Shown: positions 54,617 through 64,000, counted from the first letter of the stretch. The stretch is DNA of 64,000 nt from Cloacimonetes bacterium UBA5614 (GCA_002424605.1 DIKQ01000005.1:364298-428297), one strand, 5' to 3'. Numbers and translations are program-made. The notes: generated from the sequence alone by a model not told the origin.

Positions 54617-54647
54617 CTTCTATCTCCTTGTAATTATTGACTTTTTA

Positions 54648-54833
54648 TTACCAGCTAGCTCTGGTAACGCCTGGTATCTGACCGTTGGAGGCATACTTAC
54701 GGAAACACAGACGGCACATTCCGAAGGTGCGCATAAAGGCTCTCGGACGACCGCAAATCAGACAACGGTTATACTTTCTGACTTTGAACTTTGGAGTTCT
54801 CTGTTGCTTAATTCTCAATGATGTTTTAGCCAA
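54648..54833 (-). CDS. rpsZ: 30S ribosomal protein S14, type Z
   Basis: At 61 residues this is the short, zinc-binding S14: C24, C27, C40 and C43 form the ribbon ([18 protein letters not shown]), and the closing [11 protein letters not shown] is invariant. It is in the standard place between rplE and rpsH. Confidence 0.97.
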   Translation of the reverse strand: MAKTSLRIKQQRTPKFKVRKYNRCLICGRPRAFMRTFGMCRLCFRKYASNGQIPGVTRASW

Positions 54834-54845
54834 CTTGCTACTCCT

Positions 54846-55394
54846 TTACTTTTCCGGCTTCTGGAAGGGCATGCCAAGCTCTGTTAACAGCTCGCGGCAT
54901 TCCTCATCGTTCTTTGCCGTTGTTACAATCGTGATATTCATGCCGCGTATGGCATCAATCTTATCATATTCGATTTCCGGGAACACTGTCTGTTCTTTGA
55001 GACCGATAGAATAGTTACCCCTGCCATCGAAGGCATTCACGGATACGCCGTGAAAGTCACGGATGCGGGGGATTACTATTGATACAAGCCTATCCATAAA
55101 CTCATACATGACTTCGTCCCTGAGAGTGACTTTGCAGCCGATGGGCATTCCCTGACGCAATTTGAAATTGGATATGGACTTACGAGCTTTGGTAACAATA
55201 GCTTTCCGTCCTGTTATCATTTCCAGGTCTTTGATTGCGTTATCAAGCAGGGCTTTGTTCTGGGTTGCCATTCCCACTCCCATACTCACCACTATTTTAT
55301 TCAGCTTCGGAACCTGGTTCACGTTCTTATAGCCAAATTTCTTGGTCATAGCGGCTTTGATTTCGGTGTTGAATTTTTCTTTTATTCTGTTCAT
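54846..55394 (-). CDS. rplE: 50S ribosomal protein L5
   Basis: L5 (182 residues) bridges 5S rRNA and the P-site tRNA. Start ATG 55394, seven bases after AGAGG, gives MNRIKEKFN; longer frames run into rplX. Motifs: [49 protein letters not shown] and [16 protein letters not shown]. Confidence 0.97.
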   Translation of the reverse strand: MNRIKEKFNTEIKAAMTKKFGYKNVNQVPKLNKIVVSMGVGMATQNKALLDNAIKDLEMITGRKAIVTKARKSISNFKLRQGMPIGCKVTLRDEVMYEFMDRLVSIVIPRIRDFHGVSVNAFDGRGNYSIGLKEQTVFPEIEYDKIDAIRGMNITIVTTAKNDEECRELLTELGMPFQKPEK

Positions 55395-55404
55395 ATCCAA
55401 ACCT

Positions 55405-55719
55405 CTATAACTCATCGCCGGATTTCTTGCAGACCCGGATTCTCTTGCCTTCACGTTCAACGAAAACCGCTTTCGTGACTGTGCCCAGTTTTTCATTCCA
55501 AATCATCACGTTTGAAGCGTGCAGCGGAGCTTCCTTCTGGATAATTCCGCCCTGAGGATTGCGTTGGGAGGGCTTGGCATGTTTCTTGATCATATGCACT
55601 TTTTCCACGATTACCTTGCCGCTTTTGGGGAAGGCTTTCAGCACACGACCTTTGATTCCTTTATAAGGTCCGGAAATGACGACAACCATATCACCTTTTT
55701 TTACATGTAATCCTGCCAT
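55405..55719 (-). CDS. rplX: 50S ribosomal protein L24
   Basis: L24 (104 residues) initiates 50S assembly at the 5' end of 23S rRNA. The KOW motif is [20 protein letters not shown]. Two ATG codons overlap here; the one at 55719 stands five bases after AGGAGG and gives [10 protein letters not shown], so I prefer it to 55722. Confidence 0.96.
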   Translation of the reverse strand: MAGLHVKKGDMVVVISGPYKGIKGRVLKAFPKSGKVIVEKVHMIKKHAKPSQRNPQGGIIQKEAPLHASNVMIWNEKLGTVTKAVFVEREGKRIRVCKKSGDEL

Positions 55720-55728
55720 CATATCCTC

Positions 55729-56097
55729 CTAAATTACTTCCGGAGCCAGTGATACTATCTTCATGTAATGATGTTCACGAAGTTCCCTGGCTACGGGTCC
55801 AAATATTCTGGTACCTTTGGGTTCGTGCTTGTCGTCAATTATCACGGCTGCATTATCTTCAAATCTGATATATGAGCCGTCCGCACGACGCACTTCCTTG
55901 GAAACGCGGACGATAACCGCCTTTTCCACAGTACCTTTCTTTATCTTGCCACCCGGAGTGGCAGATTTGATTGCTACTACGATTATGTCTCCCAATGAGG
56001 CATATTTACGCCTGGTGCCGCCCAATACTTTGATACACTGGGCTTTCTTGGCACCGGAGTTATCGGCGATATTCACAACGGTTTGTGCTTGAATCAT
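55729..56097 (-). CDS. rplN: 50S ribosomal protein L14
   Basis: L14 (122 residues) binds 23S rRNA and is the docking site of the silencing factor RsfS. It starts [20 protein letters not shown] and has [20 protein letters not shown] and [21 protein letters not shown]. Length is exact for the family. Confidence 0.98.
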   Translation of the reverse strand: MIQAQTVVNIADNSGAKKAQCIKVLGGTRRKYASLGDIIVVAIKSATPGGKIKKGTVEKAVIVRVSKEVRRADGSYIRFEDNAAVIIDDKHEPKGTRIFGPVARELREHHYMKIVSLAPEVI

Positions 56098-56108
56098 TCC
56101 AAAACCCC

Positions 56109-56363
56109 TTACTTCCTTTTTTCCACAATCTTATGCAGAATCCAGCGCTTACGTGCGCTCATGGGGCGATACTCGGATATCTGCACTACATCGCCTTCCT
56201 GAGCTTCGTTGTTTTCATCGTGAGCCATGAACTTCTTGTGGCGGCGAACCGTTTTCTTGTAAAGCGGATGGATGAACTGACGTTCGACTTTTACGACTAT
56301 GGTCTTTTCATTCTTATCGCTGACAACGATTCCCTGGTTTATTTTCTTTCTTTCAAATGCCAT
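56109..56363 (-). CDS. rpsQ: 30S ribosomal protein S17
   Basis: S17 (84 residues) is an OB-fold primary 16S binder. Visible are [39 protein letters not shown] and [18 protein letters not shown]. Confidence 0.97.
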   Translation of the reverse strand: MAFERKKINQGIVVSDKNEKTIVVKVERQFIHPLYKKTVRRHKKFMAHDENNEAQEGDVVQISEYRPMSARKRWILHKIVEKRK

Positions 56364-56370
56364 TTTTACC

Positions 56371-56565
56371 TCACTGCGCTGATTGCTTTTGCTTCATTAC
56401 AGTCAAAACACGCGCAATATCTCTTCTGACCAGTTTCAGCCTATCCACCTTATCAAGAAGGTTCTTGGCTTTCTGGAAACGCAGGTTGAACAGTTCGGTG
56501 CGCAATTCGTCCAACTTATGGTTAAGTTCCGGAATGCTCAGTTCGCGAATATCTTCAATCTTCAT
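56371..56565 (-). CDS. rpmC: 50S ribosomal protein L29
   Basis: L29 (64 residues) is a two-helix protein at the exit tunnel, near the trigger-factor site. [18 protein letters not shown] and [12 protein letters not shown] are characteristic. Its first four bases overlap the rplP stop. Confidence 0.97.
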   Translation of the reverse strand: MKIEDIRELSIPELNHKLDELRTELFNLRFQKAKNLLDKVDRLKLVRRDIARVLTVMKQKQSAQ

Positions 56566-56981
56566 ATCTCCACTCCTTCACGACCGATGAAGCGTGTCCT
56601 GATGGGTAACTTGTGAGCTGCCAAACGCATGGCTTCCTTAGCTATTTTCAGGTCAACGCCTTCCAGCTCAAACAGGATTCTGCCCGGCTGAACAACCGCT
56701 ACCCAATACTCAGGAGCGCCCTTACCCTTACCCATACGGGTTTCGGCAGGCTTCTTCGTAACGGGTTTGTCCGGAAATATTCTGATCCAGACTTTACCGA
56801 TACGTTTCATATGACGTGTTATTGCTATACGGGCAGCTTCAATCTGTCTGCTGGTTATCCAGGCATCTTCCAGCGCGATGAGACCGTAATCTCCGAAATT
56901 GATGGTACTGCCTGTCCATGCCAGACCGCTGCGTCTGCCGCGCATCTGTTTACGATATTTAATCTTTTTTGGTGCTAACAT
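56562..56981 (-). CDS. rplP: 50S ribosomal protein L16
   Basis: L16 (139 residues) positions the A-site tRNA. It shows [55 protein letters not shown] and the [18 protein letters not shown] block. Normal length. Confidence 0.98.
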   Translation of the reverse strand: MLAPKKIKYRKQMRGRRSGLAWTGSTINFGDYGLIALEDAWITSRQIEAARIAITRHMKRIGKVWIRIFPDKPVTKKPAETRMGKGKGAPEYWVAVVQPGRILFELEGVDLKIAKEAMRLAAHKLPIRTRFIGREGVEI

Positions 56982-56991
56982 GCCTCACTCC

Positions 56992-57639
56992 TCAACCCAG
57001 GATATCGCCTTTGTAAATCCACACCTTGATACCGATTACGCCGTAGGTCGTATTAGCTTCAACCAATGAATAGTTGATGTCGGCGCGGATGGTGTGCAAA
57101 GGTGTTCTGCCCTGCTTGTAGCGTTCGGTCCTGGCGATTTCAGCTCCGCCTAAACGGCCTGATACCTGAACTTTTACGCCCAGCGCGCCTTCCTTCATTA
57201 CATTGCGCATAGCCATTTTCATGGCGCGGCGGAAGGATACTCGCTGTTCCAGCTGACGGGCAATTTCCTGACCCACAAGTGTGGAATCAAGCCACACCTT
57301 GTCGATTTCCTGAATATTGATGGATACTGTTATCGGGGCTGGTCTGCTCTTGTTGATAAGGACATTGAGCTCGTTGCGGAGCTTGTCTATGTCTTCACCT
57401 TTCTTGCCGATGACCATTCCCGGACGGGCTGTATAGATATCGATGATGATGCTATTGGTCTTGCGGAATATCTTGACCGTTGAAATCATCTTATCTGCCA
57501 GTCTCTTTTTTATGTACTTGCGTACCTTAATATCTTCCTGTAAGGATTCGACGTAATTTGCGCCCTGTGCATACCAGATGGATTCTGTTTCTTTGTTTAT
57601 TCCAAGTCTAAACAGGGTCGGATGTATTTTTTGTCCCAA
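56992..57639 (-). CDS. rpsC: 30S ribosomal protein S3
   Basis: S3 (215 residues) lines the mRNA entry channel. The KH domain has GMVIGKKGEDIDKLRNEL, and the C-terminal domain has RRAMKMAMRNVMKEGALGVK and SGRLGGAEIARTE. Confidence 0.98.
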   Translation of the reverse strand: MGQKIHPTLFRLGINKETESIWYAQGANYVESLQEDIKVRKYIKKRLADKMISTVKIFRKTNSIIIDIYTARPGMVIGKKGEDIDKLRNELNVLINKSRPAPITVSINIQEIDKVWLDSTLVGQEIARQLEQRVSFRRAMKMAMRNVMKEGALGVKVQVSGRLGGAEIARTERYKQGRTPLHTIRADINYSLVEANTTYGVIGIKVWIYKGDILG

Positions 57640-57649
57640 TTGAATCCTC

Positions 57650-57991
57650 CTATTCGATGTTCTGAATCTCGAGGGAGATGTGGCATGTCCGTTTTCTGAT
57701 CAGAAATGCTCTTCCCTGAGCTCTGGGCATATATCTTTTCATGGTGGGTCCTTCATCAGCCACTGCTTTGGTGACAAAGACTTCATTCATATCAAGCTTG
57801 GGTTCTTTGACGTGGGCATTGGCAACGGCGGAGGCAAGCAGCTTGCCGACATCTACTGAGGCTCTCTTGCGTGAAAGCTTCAGGATGTTTTGAGCTTCTG
57901 TCACCCTTTTGTTGCGAATCAGGTCAAGAACCAGGCGTACCTTGCGGGCAGAGCCACGGGCGAATTTGAGAGATGCTTTTGCTTCCATCAT
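57650..57991 (-). CDS. rplV: 50S ribosomal protein L22
   Basis: L22 (113 residues) has a hairpin that narrows the exit tunnel, the site of macrolide-resistance changes. SARKVRLVLDLIRNKRV and VDEGPTMKRYMPRAQGRA-like sequence (ADEGPTMKRYMPRAQGRAF) identify it. Confidence 0.97.
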   Translation of the reverse strand: MMEAKASLKFARGSARKVRLVLDLIRNKRVTEAQNILKLSRKRASVDVGKLLASAVANAHVKEPKLDMNEVFVTKAVADEGPTMKRYMPRAQGRAFLIRKRTCHISLEIQNIE

Positions 57992-57997
57992 AATCTC

Positions 57998-58270
57998 CTA
58001 TTTCTTAACCTTTTTCTCTTTATGGCCACGGTAGGTTCTGGTAGGTGAAAATTCACCCAGCTTATGTCCGACCATGTTCTCAGTTACATACACGGGCACG
58101 AACTTATGACCGTTATGCACGGCAAAAGTGTGGCCGATAAAGTCCGGAAGGATAGTCGAGCGTCTCGACCAGGTCTTTATCACGGACTTCTTGCTATCCA
58201 CGTTCAGAACTTCTACTTTCTTCAGGAGGTGTCCGTCAACAAACGGTCCTTTTTTTATAGATCTTCCCAT
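57998..58270 (-). CDS. rpsS: 30S ribosomal protein S19
   Basis: S19 (90 residues) forms a head complex with S13. It opens [19 protein letters not shown] and ends [20 protein letters not shown]. Spacing to rplV is six bases. Confidence 0.98.
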   Translation of the reverse strand: MGRSIKKGPFVDGHLLKKVEVLNVDSKKSVIKTWSRRSTILPDFIGHTFAVHNGHKFVPVYVTENMVGHKLGEFSPTRTYRGHKEKKVKK

Positions 58271-58280
58271 TTACCGCCTC

Positions 58281-59114
58281 CTATCTCTTCTTCTCGGATT
58301 TTACAATGTACTTGTCGGAGTACTTGTTTCTTTTACGGGTCTTGCCGCCTTTGGCGGGTTTGCCCCAGGGAGATACTGGATGACGTCCGCCGGAAGACCT
58401 TCCCTCGCCGCCGCCCATGGGGTGGTCAACGGGGTTCATCACGACTCCGCGGACGGTCGGACGGATACCCATCCAGCGTTTGCGTCCGGCTTTGCCGATT
58501 TGAATCAGGTTATGGTCAACATTGCTGACCTGTCCGATGGTTGCCAGGCATTCCTTGCGGATTAAGTGAACATCGTTGGAAGGCATCTTTACGTGGACGT
58601 AATTGCCGTCTTTTGCCACAACCTGGCCATAAGTGCCGGCGCTGCGGGCAATCTGTCCGCCTCTTCCGCTCTTGAGCTCAATGTTATGCACAAAGGAACC
58701 AAGGGGAATCCTGTCCAGGGGCATGGAATTGCCCAGGGATATCTCAACAGTGTTCAATCCGGAAATGACTTTATCTCCGACCTTGAGCCCGTCCGGGGCA
58801 AGGATATATCTCTTTTCCCCATCAACGTAATGGAGCAAAGCGATTCTTGCTGTGCGGTTGGGATCATACTCGATGGTCGCAACTTTTGCTGGGATGTCAA
58901 ATTTGTTGCGTTTGAAATCTATGATACGGTAGTGGCGACGATGTCCTCCGCCTCTGTGCCGGCAGGTGATGCGTCCCATGTTGTTGCGGCCGCCTGATTT
59001 GCTCAGGGGGCGCAGCAGGGACTTTTCCGGCTTGTCGGTGGTTATCTCTTCAAAGGTATAACCGGTGCGGAATCTCAGCGAAGGAGTTACTGGTTTGTAT
59101 TTCTTAACTGGCAT
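58281..59114 (-). CDS. rplB: 50S ribosomal protein L2
   Basis: L2 (277 residues) is essential for subunit joining and the peptidyl-transferase centre. [20 protein letters not shown] and the C-terminal [16 protein letters not shown], with the functionally important histidine, are intact, as is the SAGTYGQVV segment. Confidence 0.98.
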   Translation of the reverse strand: MPVKKYKPVTPSLRFRTGYTFEEITTDKPEKSLLRPLSKSGGRNNMGRITCRHRGGGHRRHYRIIDFKRNKFDIPAKVATIEYDPNRTARIALLHYVDGEKRYILAPDGLKVGDKVISGLNTVEISLGNSMPLDRIPLGSFVHNIELKSGRGGQIARSAGTYGQVVAKDGNYVHVKMPSNDVHLIRKECLATIGQVSNVDHNLIQIGKAGRKRWMGIRPTVRGVVMNPVDHPMGGGEGRSSGGRHPVSPWGKPAKGGKTRKRNKYSDKYIVKSEKKR

Positions 59115-59124
59115 TTCTCACTCC

Positions 59125-59412
59125 CTACACTTCAAACTCGGAAATCTTGTCACCGGGCTTGAGGGTAACGATGGCTTTCTTCCAGTCGGAACGTTTGCCG
59201 CTGTATTTGCCCAGTTTCTTAGGTTTGCCAAGCATGTTGATTGTATTGACGCTCAGAACTCTCACCGAGAAGATTCTCTCGATGGCTTTCTTGATTTCCA
59301 CTTTATTGGCATTCATACTTACCTTGAAGGTGTATGAGTTTTGTGTCATCATCTGATGTCCGGATTTTTCTGTAATCAGAGGGGCTATGATAATTTCTCT
59401 CGGATGAATCAT
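59125..59412 (-). CDS. rplW: 50S ribosomal protein L23
   Basis: L23 (95 residues) is the docking point for trigger factor and SRP at the tunnel exit. APLITEKSGHQMMTQNSYTF and EIKKAIERIFSVRVLSVNT mark it. Its start overlaps the rplD stop by four bases. Confidence 0.97.
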   Translation of the reverse strand: MIHPREIIIAPLITEKSGHQMMTQNSYTFKVSMNANKVEIKKAIERIFSVRVLSVNTINMLGKPKKLGKYSGKRSDWKKAIVTLKPGDKISEFEV

Positions 59413-60044
59413 TTTTTAAATACCTCCTCTACCTTGTTCAACGCATCCTGGGTCATCAGCACATAACTGCTTTTCAGGATTTCGTAGGCAAACAGCCCGT
59501 CTGCCCTGTCGGTCATAACGTCCGGCAGATTGGCAAAGGACTTTACTGTGGACACGTGGTGTCCGTCAGTAATCAGCAGTTTGCGACCTTTTTCGGGCAG
59601 CATTTTCTGCATGAGTTCGCGGGCGGTTTTGGTGTTGGGCTTATCAAAGGCAAGGGATTCGATGACGAAAATGCGTCCTTCGCGTGCCCTGTCTGTGAGA
59701 GCGACTTTGAGAGCCATGCGTTTCTTGGTCTTGGGAATCGGACGATACCAATTCTTGGGCAGGATGGCAAAGGCTCTGCCTCCGTGGGTGCGGACAGGGG
59801 TTCTGCGTGTGCCCTGGCGTGCATTACCGGTGCCTTTCTGCTTGAAAAGCTTGCGGGTGCTGCCCTGGGTCATGGAACGGTTCTTTTTCTGTACAGTGCC
59901 CTGTCTCTGGTTGCCCATGTACATGGCTATTACTTCATGCAGCAGGGCATCCGGATTATTTACATCTACGTCAAAGATAGCGGACGGGAGTTCGATTTCG
60001 GCAATCTTGTCGCCAAGATTATTGAATTTTATCGCTTTAACCAT
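59409..60044 (-). CDS. rplD: 50S ribosomal protein L4
   Basis: L4 (211 residues) has the extended tunnel loop with GTGNARQGTRRTPVRTHGG and the globular part ending SSYVLMTQDALNKVEEVF. In enterobacteria L4 represses its own S10 operon through the leader; a structured leader also precedes this operon, though not of the same sequence. Confidence 0.97.
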   Translation of the reverse strand: MVKAIKFNNLGDKIAEIELPSAIFDVDVNNPDALLHEVIAMYMGNQRQGTVQKKNRSMTQGSTRKLFKQKGTGNARQGTRRTPVRTHGGRAFAILPKNWYRPIPKTKKRMALKVALTDRAREGRIFVIESLAFDKPNTKTARELMQKMLPEKGRKLLITDGHHVSTVKSFANLPDVMTDRADGLFAYEILKSSYVLMTQDALNKVEEVFKK

Positions 60045-60055
60045 TTCTGCTCCCC

Positions 60056-60688
60056 TTAAAACTCTTTCTTTATCACGAGCAGGGTATTGCGGTGACCCGG
60101 AATGGAACCCTTGACCATGATAAGATTCTGTTCAGCTACTACTTTAACGATTTCCACATTGCGGATTGTTACCCGGCTATTGCCGTGGTGACCTGCCATC
60201 TTGACGCCCTTGAAAACCCTGGAGGGCTGGGCGCACTGACCGATGGAACCGCCGCCGCGGAAGCTTTCGTGCACACCGTGGCTTTGCTCGAATCCGGCAA
60301 AGTGATGGCGTTTCATAACGCCGGAAAAACCACGTCCCTTGGAATTGCCGGTAATGCTTACCAGGTCTTCCGTGGTGAACATGGCGGCATTCATGACGTC
60401 GCCTTCTTTATAATTTTCTAAGGTTTGATCTAGCGCAGGACGGAACTCTCTTACAAAACGGTAAAATGGTGAATTATGCTTTTTAAAATGACCTTGCAAC
60501 GGCTTGGTCGTGTGTTTTTCCTTGTTTTCCTGATAGCCGACCTGGATGGCTTCGTAGCCATTCTTCTCGATAGTCCGCTTGGATACTACCTGACAGGGTC
60601 CGGCCTGGATAACTGTTACAGGAATGACTTTGCCGTTCTCATCAAAAATCTGGGTCATGCCGATTTTCTTTCCGATAAGTCCTAACAT
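60056..60688 (-). CDS. rplC: 50S ribosomal protein L3
   Basis: L3 (210 residues) reaches the peptidyl-transferase centre with a long loop. It begins [19 protein letters not shown] and has [17 protein letters not shown] and [25 protein letters not shown] lies six bases before the ATG. Confidence 0.98.
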   Translation of the reverse strand: MLGLIGKKIGMTQIFDENGKVIPVTVIQAGPCQVVSKRTIEKNGYEAIQVGYQENKEKHTTKPLQGHFKKHNSPFYRFVREFRPALDQTLENYKEGDVMNAAMFTTEDLVSITGNSKGRGFSGVMKRHHFAGFEQSHGVHESFRGGGSIGQCAQPSRVFKGVKMAGHHGNSRVTIRNVEIVKVVAEQNLIMVKGSIPGHRNTLLVIKKEF

Positions 60689-60690
60689 TG

Positions 60691-61017
60691 TCAGCTCCTT
60701 GTATTCGCCTTAATCTCTACATGCACACCGGAGGGAAGACTGAGCTTTTTCAGTGCCTGGGTGGTCTGGGCAGTCGGATTGAGAATGTCTATCAATCTCT
60801 TGTGCACCAGCATCTGGAACTGGTCCTGGCTCTTCTTGTCCGCATGGGGTGAACGCAGAATCGTATAAACCGACTTGTCATTGGGCAATGGAATGGGACC
60901 GACTATCTTGGCGCCTGTGTTGCGGGTGCTTTTGACAATCTCTGCCACTGACTGGTCAAGTAAACGATGATCATAGGCTTTCAGTTTAATACGAATACGG
61001 TTATCGTTTTTACTCAC
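60691..61017 (-). CDS. rpsJ: 30S ribosomal protein S10 (NusE)
   Basis: S10 (108 residues) is both a 30S head protein and NusE, the partner of NusB and NusG in antitermination. I start at GTG 61017, five bases after GGAGG, giving [16 protein letters not shown]; a frame to 61050 has no family similarity. [20 protein letters not shown] and [11 protein letters not shown] are canonical. It opens the supercluster; no tuf or fusA precedes it. Confidence 0.96.
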   Translation of the reverse strand: MSKNDNRIRIKLKAYDHRLLDQSVAEIVKSTRNTGAKIVGPIPLPNDKSVYTILRSPHADKKSQDQFQMLVHKRLIDILNPTAQTTQALKKLSLPSGVHVEIKANTRS

Positions 61018-61255
61018 TGATACCTCCACTGGGCAGCAAAACCATGTCATGTGACAAAACCCGGATACAACTGTACCCTTGAGGATTGCAGGACATTAAT
61101 TCTGACTGCGTTAAAAGACCGGATTTTATGCTCCGGTAACTATGGCGCTTGAATGCAGCGCCGTTTGGGTTACAAAACATTCGTTCCTCCAAAGAACTAT
61201 AAACCCCGTTACTTTCAGGGGTTTGTGCTACGCGCTAAAACCGTTTTTCTTAGTA
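61018..61255 (-). promoter_or_regulatory. Structured leader of the S10 operon
   Basis: The roughly 240-nt region between the predicted promoter and rpsJ contains three successive hairpins: AAACCCC/GGGGTTT (61201-61224), GGCGCT/AGCGCC (61144-61162) and ACCGGA/TCCGGT (61118-61137). They are stable but lack U-tracts. A regulatory leader bound by a ribosomal protein, as for L4 in Escherichia coli, is plausible; the sequence itself is not recognised. Confidence 0.55.
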
Positions 61256-61261
61256 AGTGAC

Positions 61262-61290
61262 ATTAATTTTAACGCCTGAAAATTTGTCAA
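61262..61290 (-). promoter_or_regulatory. Promoter of the S10 operon
   Basis: On the minus strand a perfect TTGACA (61285-61290) is followed after 17 bases by ATTAAT (61262-61267). T-rich DNA lies upstream (A-tract on the transcribed strand side at 61303-61309), which could act as an UP element. This is the best promoter seen in the window. Confidence 0.75.
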
Positions 61291-61321
61291 ATGGAATTTA
61301 TTTTTTTTGTAGTTACCTGCA

Positions 61322-61401
61322 GCTTCCTTGCTTCGTCATCCTCGACCTGATCGGGGATCCATTTCCTTGCTTTGTCTTTCCAGCGAAGGCTGGAATCCAG
61401 T
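61322..61401. repeat. dRS3-like dispersed repeats
   Basis: In reverse orientation this repeats the GATGACGAAGCAAGGAAG core found near 586-607, then CGACCTGATCGGGGATCCA and TTCCAGCGAAGGCTGGAATCCAG, the latter a CCAGC/GCTGG hairpin. A short frame across it reads like the repeat-derived peptides seen in many genomes and is not a gene. Bases 61402-61481 show only AT-rich, repeat-like DNA. Confidence 0.65.
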
Positions 61402-61481
61402 TCTTTTTAGTTTACCACAGAATTCACAGAAGTATTCAGAAAAGTAACTCGTAATTAGTAAATCGTAATTGTATTTTTCTT

Positions 61482-63851
61482 TTACCTGATGATGGTCATT
61501 TTAGAGGAAGTCTGCCTGCCGTCTGCCTTTACCCTGATGAGGTAGATGCCGGTTGCCAGGGGTCTGCTGTTCACATCTTTGCAGTCAAACACGGTGGAAT
61601 AGAACTCCCCTGTGGTGTTGACATCTTTGGAAAGCCCTGCCTTACGGACCAAATCGTTATAGCTTTGGCTGATAGTAAGGGAGCGTACCCTCTGCCCTTT
61701 CAGGTTATAAATCTCTACGACTGGAGGTTCCTTGGCTTTCCGGGGTAAGGTAAACTCAATAAAACTATAGCTTCCCTTGGAGCCATTGGCATATACAGGA
61801 TTGGGATAAATACTCAGATTGATTCCATTCACAAGAACAGGTAGTTCCGGGCTGTCAATTCCTACAGGCGGAGCTCCATATTCATAACATCCCATGTCGA
61901 TCCTGCCATCCCAGACTCTCTGGTTACCTGCCAAGTCTGTCAGTGGTAAAAACAAACCCGTGGTGTCAGGTGTGCCTGCATTTATGCAAGGAGATGCATC
62001 AGAAAGCCAATATTGATCCCTTCCTGTATTTAGAAACAATGGTTCTGTAAAGATATTCCCTTCTTCCCATGTATGAGTAAAAACACCTGACGGATTATAT
62101 ACTTCATAATCGCCACCCTCAACCAGGCTATTATAAAATGCAGCATTGGCAAAGCTGGATTCAGTAAATGCCTTCAATACAACTTCATAGGGCTCATTAC
62201 CTGACACAATTGTATTTATAATGTTTGGATTACAATTCTCGACTAAAAAATGCAATCCTCCCGATGGAGTCAGAGTTGAATTATTGGCTATTGTGCAATT
62301 GACAATGTTAACATCACAGTTGCCACCTTCAACCTGAACTCTCATTCCGGGAGGAACACTAGTCCAGAATACTGATGTATCGATGTTATCTGTAACAAGG
62401 CAGTTCGCAATATTAATCGATGTTTCCAGCTCTGAAGCACTCAAAGGTTTCTGGATAAAAAAAGGACAGCAGTAGTCATTAACATAATCGTAGTTAGTTG
62501 GACTTAGACGTTGCACAATACAATTGGTAATTGTGGCATTTTCATAACACAATACATCTAATCCGAAAGAAACCTGACTATCACGAATAGTTATCCTGTT
62601 CACAAATACGTTATAATAGGAAACAATCCGCATTGCATCACTCATGCACCAGGAATCAGCAATTTCAATATTATCAATTATCAGTTGGTTCATAAAATTG
62701 TTAACTGGATCAATTAGCTCTATCAGGCTTCTGTATCTGCTATAACCATTTATCAGTTTAAGATTTCTGATTTCTATGTAATCAGGTGTTCTCCTACCTA
62801 TAATAAAACATCCGTATCCTTCTGCATCTAAAGTTACATCACTAGTATCTGAGCCAATGATGTTCACATAGCTTTTGGGCTGTAGTGATAGCGGGTTTTG
62901 ATTTAAAGACCAGGAGTATACACCAGGCAAAATATTTACATTTAACGCTTCGTTATTCTCAGGTCTGATTTTTGCCAAAGCATAGGCAATGGTTTTTAAT
63001 GGTGTTTGAGGTGAAAATCCATCATTTGAGTCATTACCTGTAGGACTGACCCATAAATCGTGATTTACCTGTTCGATAACCCCTTCGTTGATACTAAAGG
63101 GTGTACCTTCCGGGAAATAGTAAAAATATCTGTCGACATAATCTATTGAACCCTTTTCCAGATATACACTGGTAGGAAGACAAGATACTGAGTATGATAA
63201 ATCACATCCTGTGGGACCATAGTTATTATAGACACTGTTTAAAGAATTTGCATCAAAAATTATAAGTGTAGGATCATGACTTCCGCTTACTCCGCCCCCT
63301 CCTTCAATTGCTGAATTCTTGAAAATTCTGTTTCCTTTCAAATGTACCACTGAGATTAATACCCCAATGCCTCCACCGAAGTAGGCTCTGCATCCATATA
63401 TTACGCAGTTTGATATCACAGCTTGTGAATATAGAATTCCAATGCCACCCCCATTAGTGTATCTGAAAGTCACTGGATTCCAGTTGCTTCTGCAATTTCG
63501 TATAGTAAATCCGATTACTTTTAAAGTATCAATAGAACCACTGCAATTTGTTATTAATATTCCCGTCCGGATATCTTCTCCATCAATAATGGTATTGCTG
63601 ATATGAGTTGTATCTCCATCAATAATATAATAACTGCCCAGGACAATGGATTTATTGTCTATATTGATGCTCCCTGTCCATATTCCCTCTGCCACCAAAA
63701 CAGTATCTGCAGTAACTGCCAGATTTATACCTGCCTGGATAGTCAAGGCATCTCCGTTTCCGTCGCTGCGCACTGTGATTATTGCAGAATGGAGTCCGCA
63801 GGCAATCATTAAAAGAGTTGGAAGGATAATTCTTTTTACTAATCCGTTCAT
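61482..63851 (-). CDS. Secreted parallel beta-helix protein with sorting domain
   Basis: The 789-residue protein has a signal peptide (to about residue 22), then DGNGDALTIQAGINLAV, an opening typical of secreted pectin-lyase-like beta-helix proteins of this phylum. Two helix blocks (about 30-210 and 265-620) carry turns such as GGGIGILYSQAVISNC and NITIANNS-like ladders, separated by LWVSPTGNDSNDGFSPQTP. A cell-surface motif DLAGNQRVWDGRIDMGCYE precedes an FlgD-like C-terminal domain (about 690-789: YNLKGQRVRSL, LATGIYLIRVKADG). It is probably a surface polysaccharide-binding or lyase-like protein; no catalytic residues could be assigned. Confidence 0.88.
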   Translation of the reverse strand: MNGLVKRIILPTLLMIACGLHSAIITVRSDGNGDALTIQAGINLAVTADTVLVAEGIWTGSINIDNKSIVLGSYYIIDGDTTHISNTIIDGEDIRTGILITNCSGSIDTLKVIGFTIRNCRSNWNPVTFRYTNGGGIGILYSQAVISNCVIYGCRAYFGGGIGVLISVVHLKGNRIFKNSAIEGGGGVSGSHDPTLIIFDANSLNSVYNNYGPTGCDLSYSVSCLPTSVYLEKGSIDYVDRYFYYFPEGTPFSINEGVIEQVNHDLWVSPTGNDSNDGFSPQTPLKTIAYALAKIRPENNEALNVNILPGVYSWSLNQNPLSLQPKSYVNIIGSDTSDVTLDAEGYGCFIIGRRTPDYIEIRNLKLINGYSRYRSLIELIDPVNNFMNQLIIDNIEIADSWCMSDAMRIVSYYNVFVNRITIRDSQVSFGLDVLCYENATITNCIVQRLSPTNYDYVNDYCCPFFIQKPLSASELETSINIANCLVTDNIDTSVFWTSVPPGMRVQVEGGNCDVNIVNCTIANNSTLTPSGGLHFLVENCNPNIINTIVSGNEPYEVVLKAFTESSFANAAFYNSLVEGGDYEVYNPSGVFTHTWEEGNIFTEPLFLNTGRDQYWLSDASPCINAGTPDTTGLFLPLTDLAGNQRVWDGRIDMGCYEYGAPPVGIDSPELPVLVNGINLSIYPNPVYANGSKGSYSFIEFTLPRKAKEPPVVEIYNLKGQRVRSLTISQSYNDLVRKAGLSKDVNTTGEFYSTVFDCKDVNSRPLATGIYLIRVKADGRQTSSKMTIIR

Positions 63852-63894
63852 GTATTTATTAAACAGAGTGCCGTCTGTCTGTCAAGGGGATATT

Positions 63895-63985
63895 GTGCCG
63901 TCCTGTCGGACTGGTGTGCTTTGGAGGGTTGGCTACCCTGCACTCAAAGTGCGGGGCTACACAATTTCGTCCTGCCGGACTGGCT
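63895..63985. repeat. Short GC-rich intergenic repeats
   Basis: CGTCCTGTCGGACTGG at about 63899-63914 recurs as CGTCCTGCCGGACTGG at about 63969-63984, each a GTCC/GGAC hairpin. Between them CCCTGCACT-CAA-AGTGCGGGG forms a 9-pair hairpin followed by CTACAC. These look like dispersed repeats; no gene is seen to the window end. Confidence 0.6.
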
Positions 63986-64000
63986 CGCGTTGCGTTTGCA

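Noticed and set aside
61257..61454. Plus-strand frame of 65 codons upstream of the beta-helix gene end
   Set aside because: It runs through the S10 promoter and dRS3-like repeats and contains the typical repeat peptide PAKAGIQ.
1..64000. tRNA, rRNA, tmRNA or riboswitch genes
   Set aside because: No cloverleaf-like sequence with a TTCAA/TTCGA arm and no known riboswitch core was found by eye in the gaps; a covariance search was not possible.

Overview
The window reads as a chromosomal contig from a Gram-negative, probably anaerobic bacterium of the Fibrobacterota-Chlorobiota-Bacteroidota (FCB) superphylum. Candidatus Cloacimonadota is my best guess, by inference and not from a database search. 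Supporting signs are three large secreted proteins ending in an FlgD-like, Por-secretion-type C-terminal domain (at 1996, 33532 and 61482), a PorV-like outer membrane protein (8407), secreted lamin-tail, beta-helix and LamG/C-type-lectin proteins, and moderate GC content with AT-rich intergenic repeats. No rRNA, tRNA or CRISPR array was recognised.

Layout. 1-3100: end of a macrodomain gene, xthA, a four-helix-bundle (23S-IVS type) gene bracketed by inverted AATTATG heptamer arrays, and a secreted cyclophilin. 3105-7484 (minus): a six-gene operon headed by a copper-type CsoR repressor with a perfect CsoR-type operator over its promoter; it encodes a YtkA-like protein, an outer membrane barrel, a small exported protein and a MacB-type ABC transporter. 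7579-13617: tsaE, a PorV-like protein, dxr, folC, a pseudopilin-like protein and an adenosine-specific-kinase family protein. 13655-15899: thpR-recA-recX. 15953-23117: rpmB, a soluble histidine kinase with a cyclic-nucleotide-binding domain, a vitamin B6 kinase-like protein, a HAD phosphatase, small membrane proteins and a PiT transporter with a C-terminal extension. 23118-31772: one giant cyclic beta-1,2-glucan synthase gene (2884 codons). 31938-42510 (minus): comM/yifB, a lamin-tail protein, glgP, typA, a zincin-like protein and pfkA. 42719-46241: a secreted multidomain protein flanked by two nearly identical 108-bp elements with terminal inverted repeats. 46370-61017 (minus): a complete S10-spc-alpha ribosomal supercluster from rpsJ to rplQ, lacking adk, behind a strong promoter and a structured leader of about 240 nt. 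61482-63851: a secreted parallel beta-helix protein.

The most unusual signal is intergenic. Five separate gaps (8170-8233, 17485-17556, 22696-22752, 31803-31865, 40187-40285) hold short arrays with an exact 11-bp period whose units switch from one strand orientation to the other partway through. The unit sequence differs between gaps while the architecture is the same, which suggests one undescribed family of helically phased inverted-tandem elements. Two of them bracket the glucan synthase gene. The CsoR operon, the bracketed four-helix-bundle gene and the paired 108-bp elements are the next most interesting.
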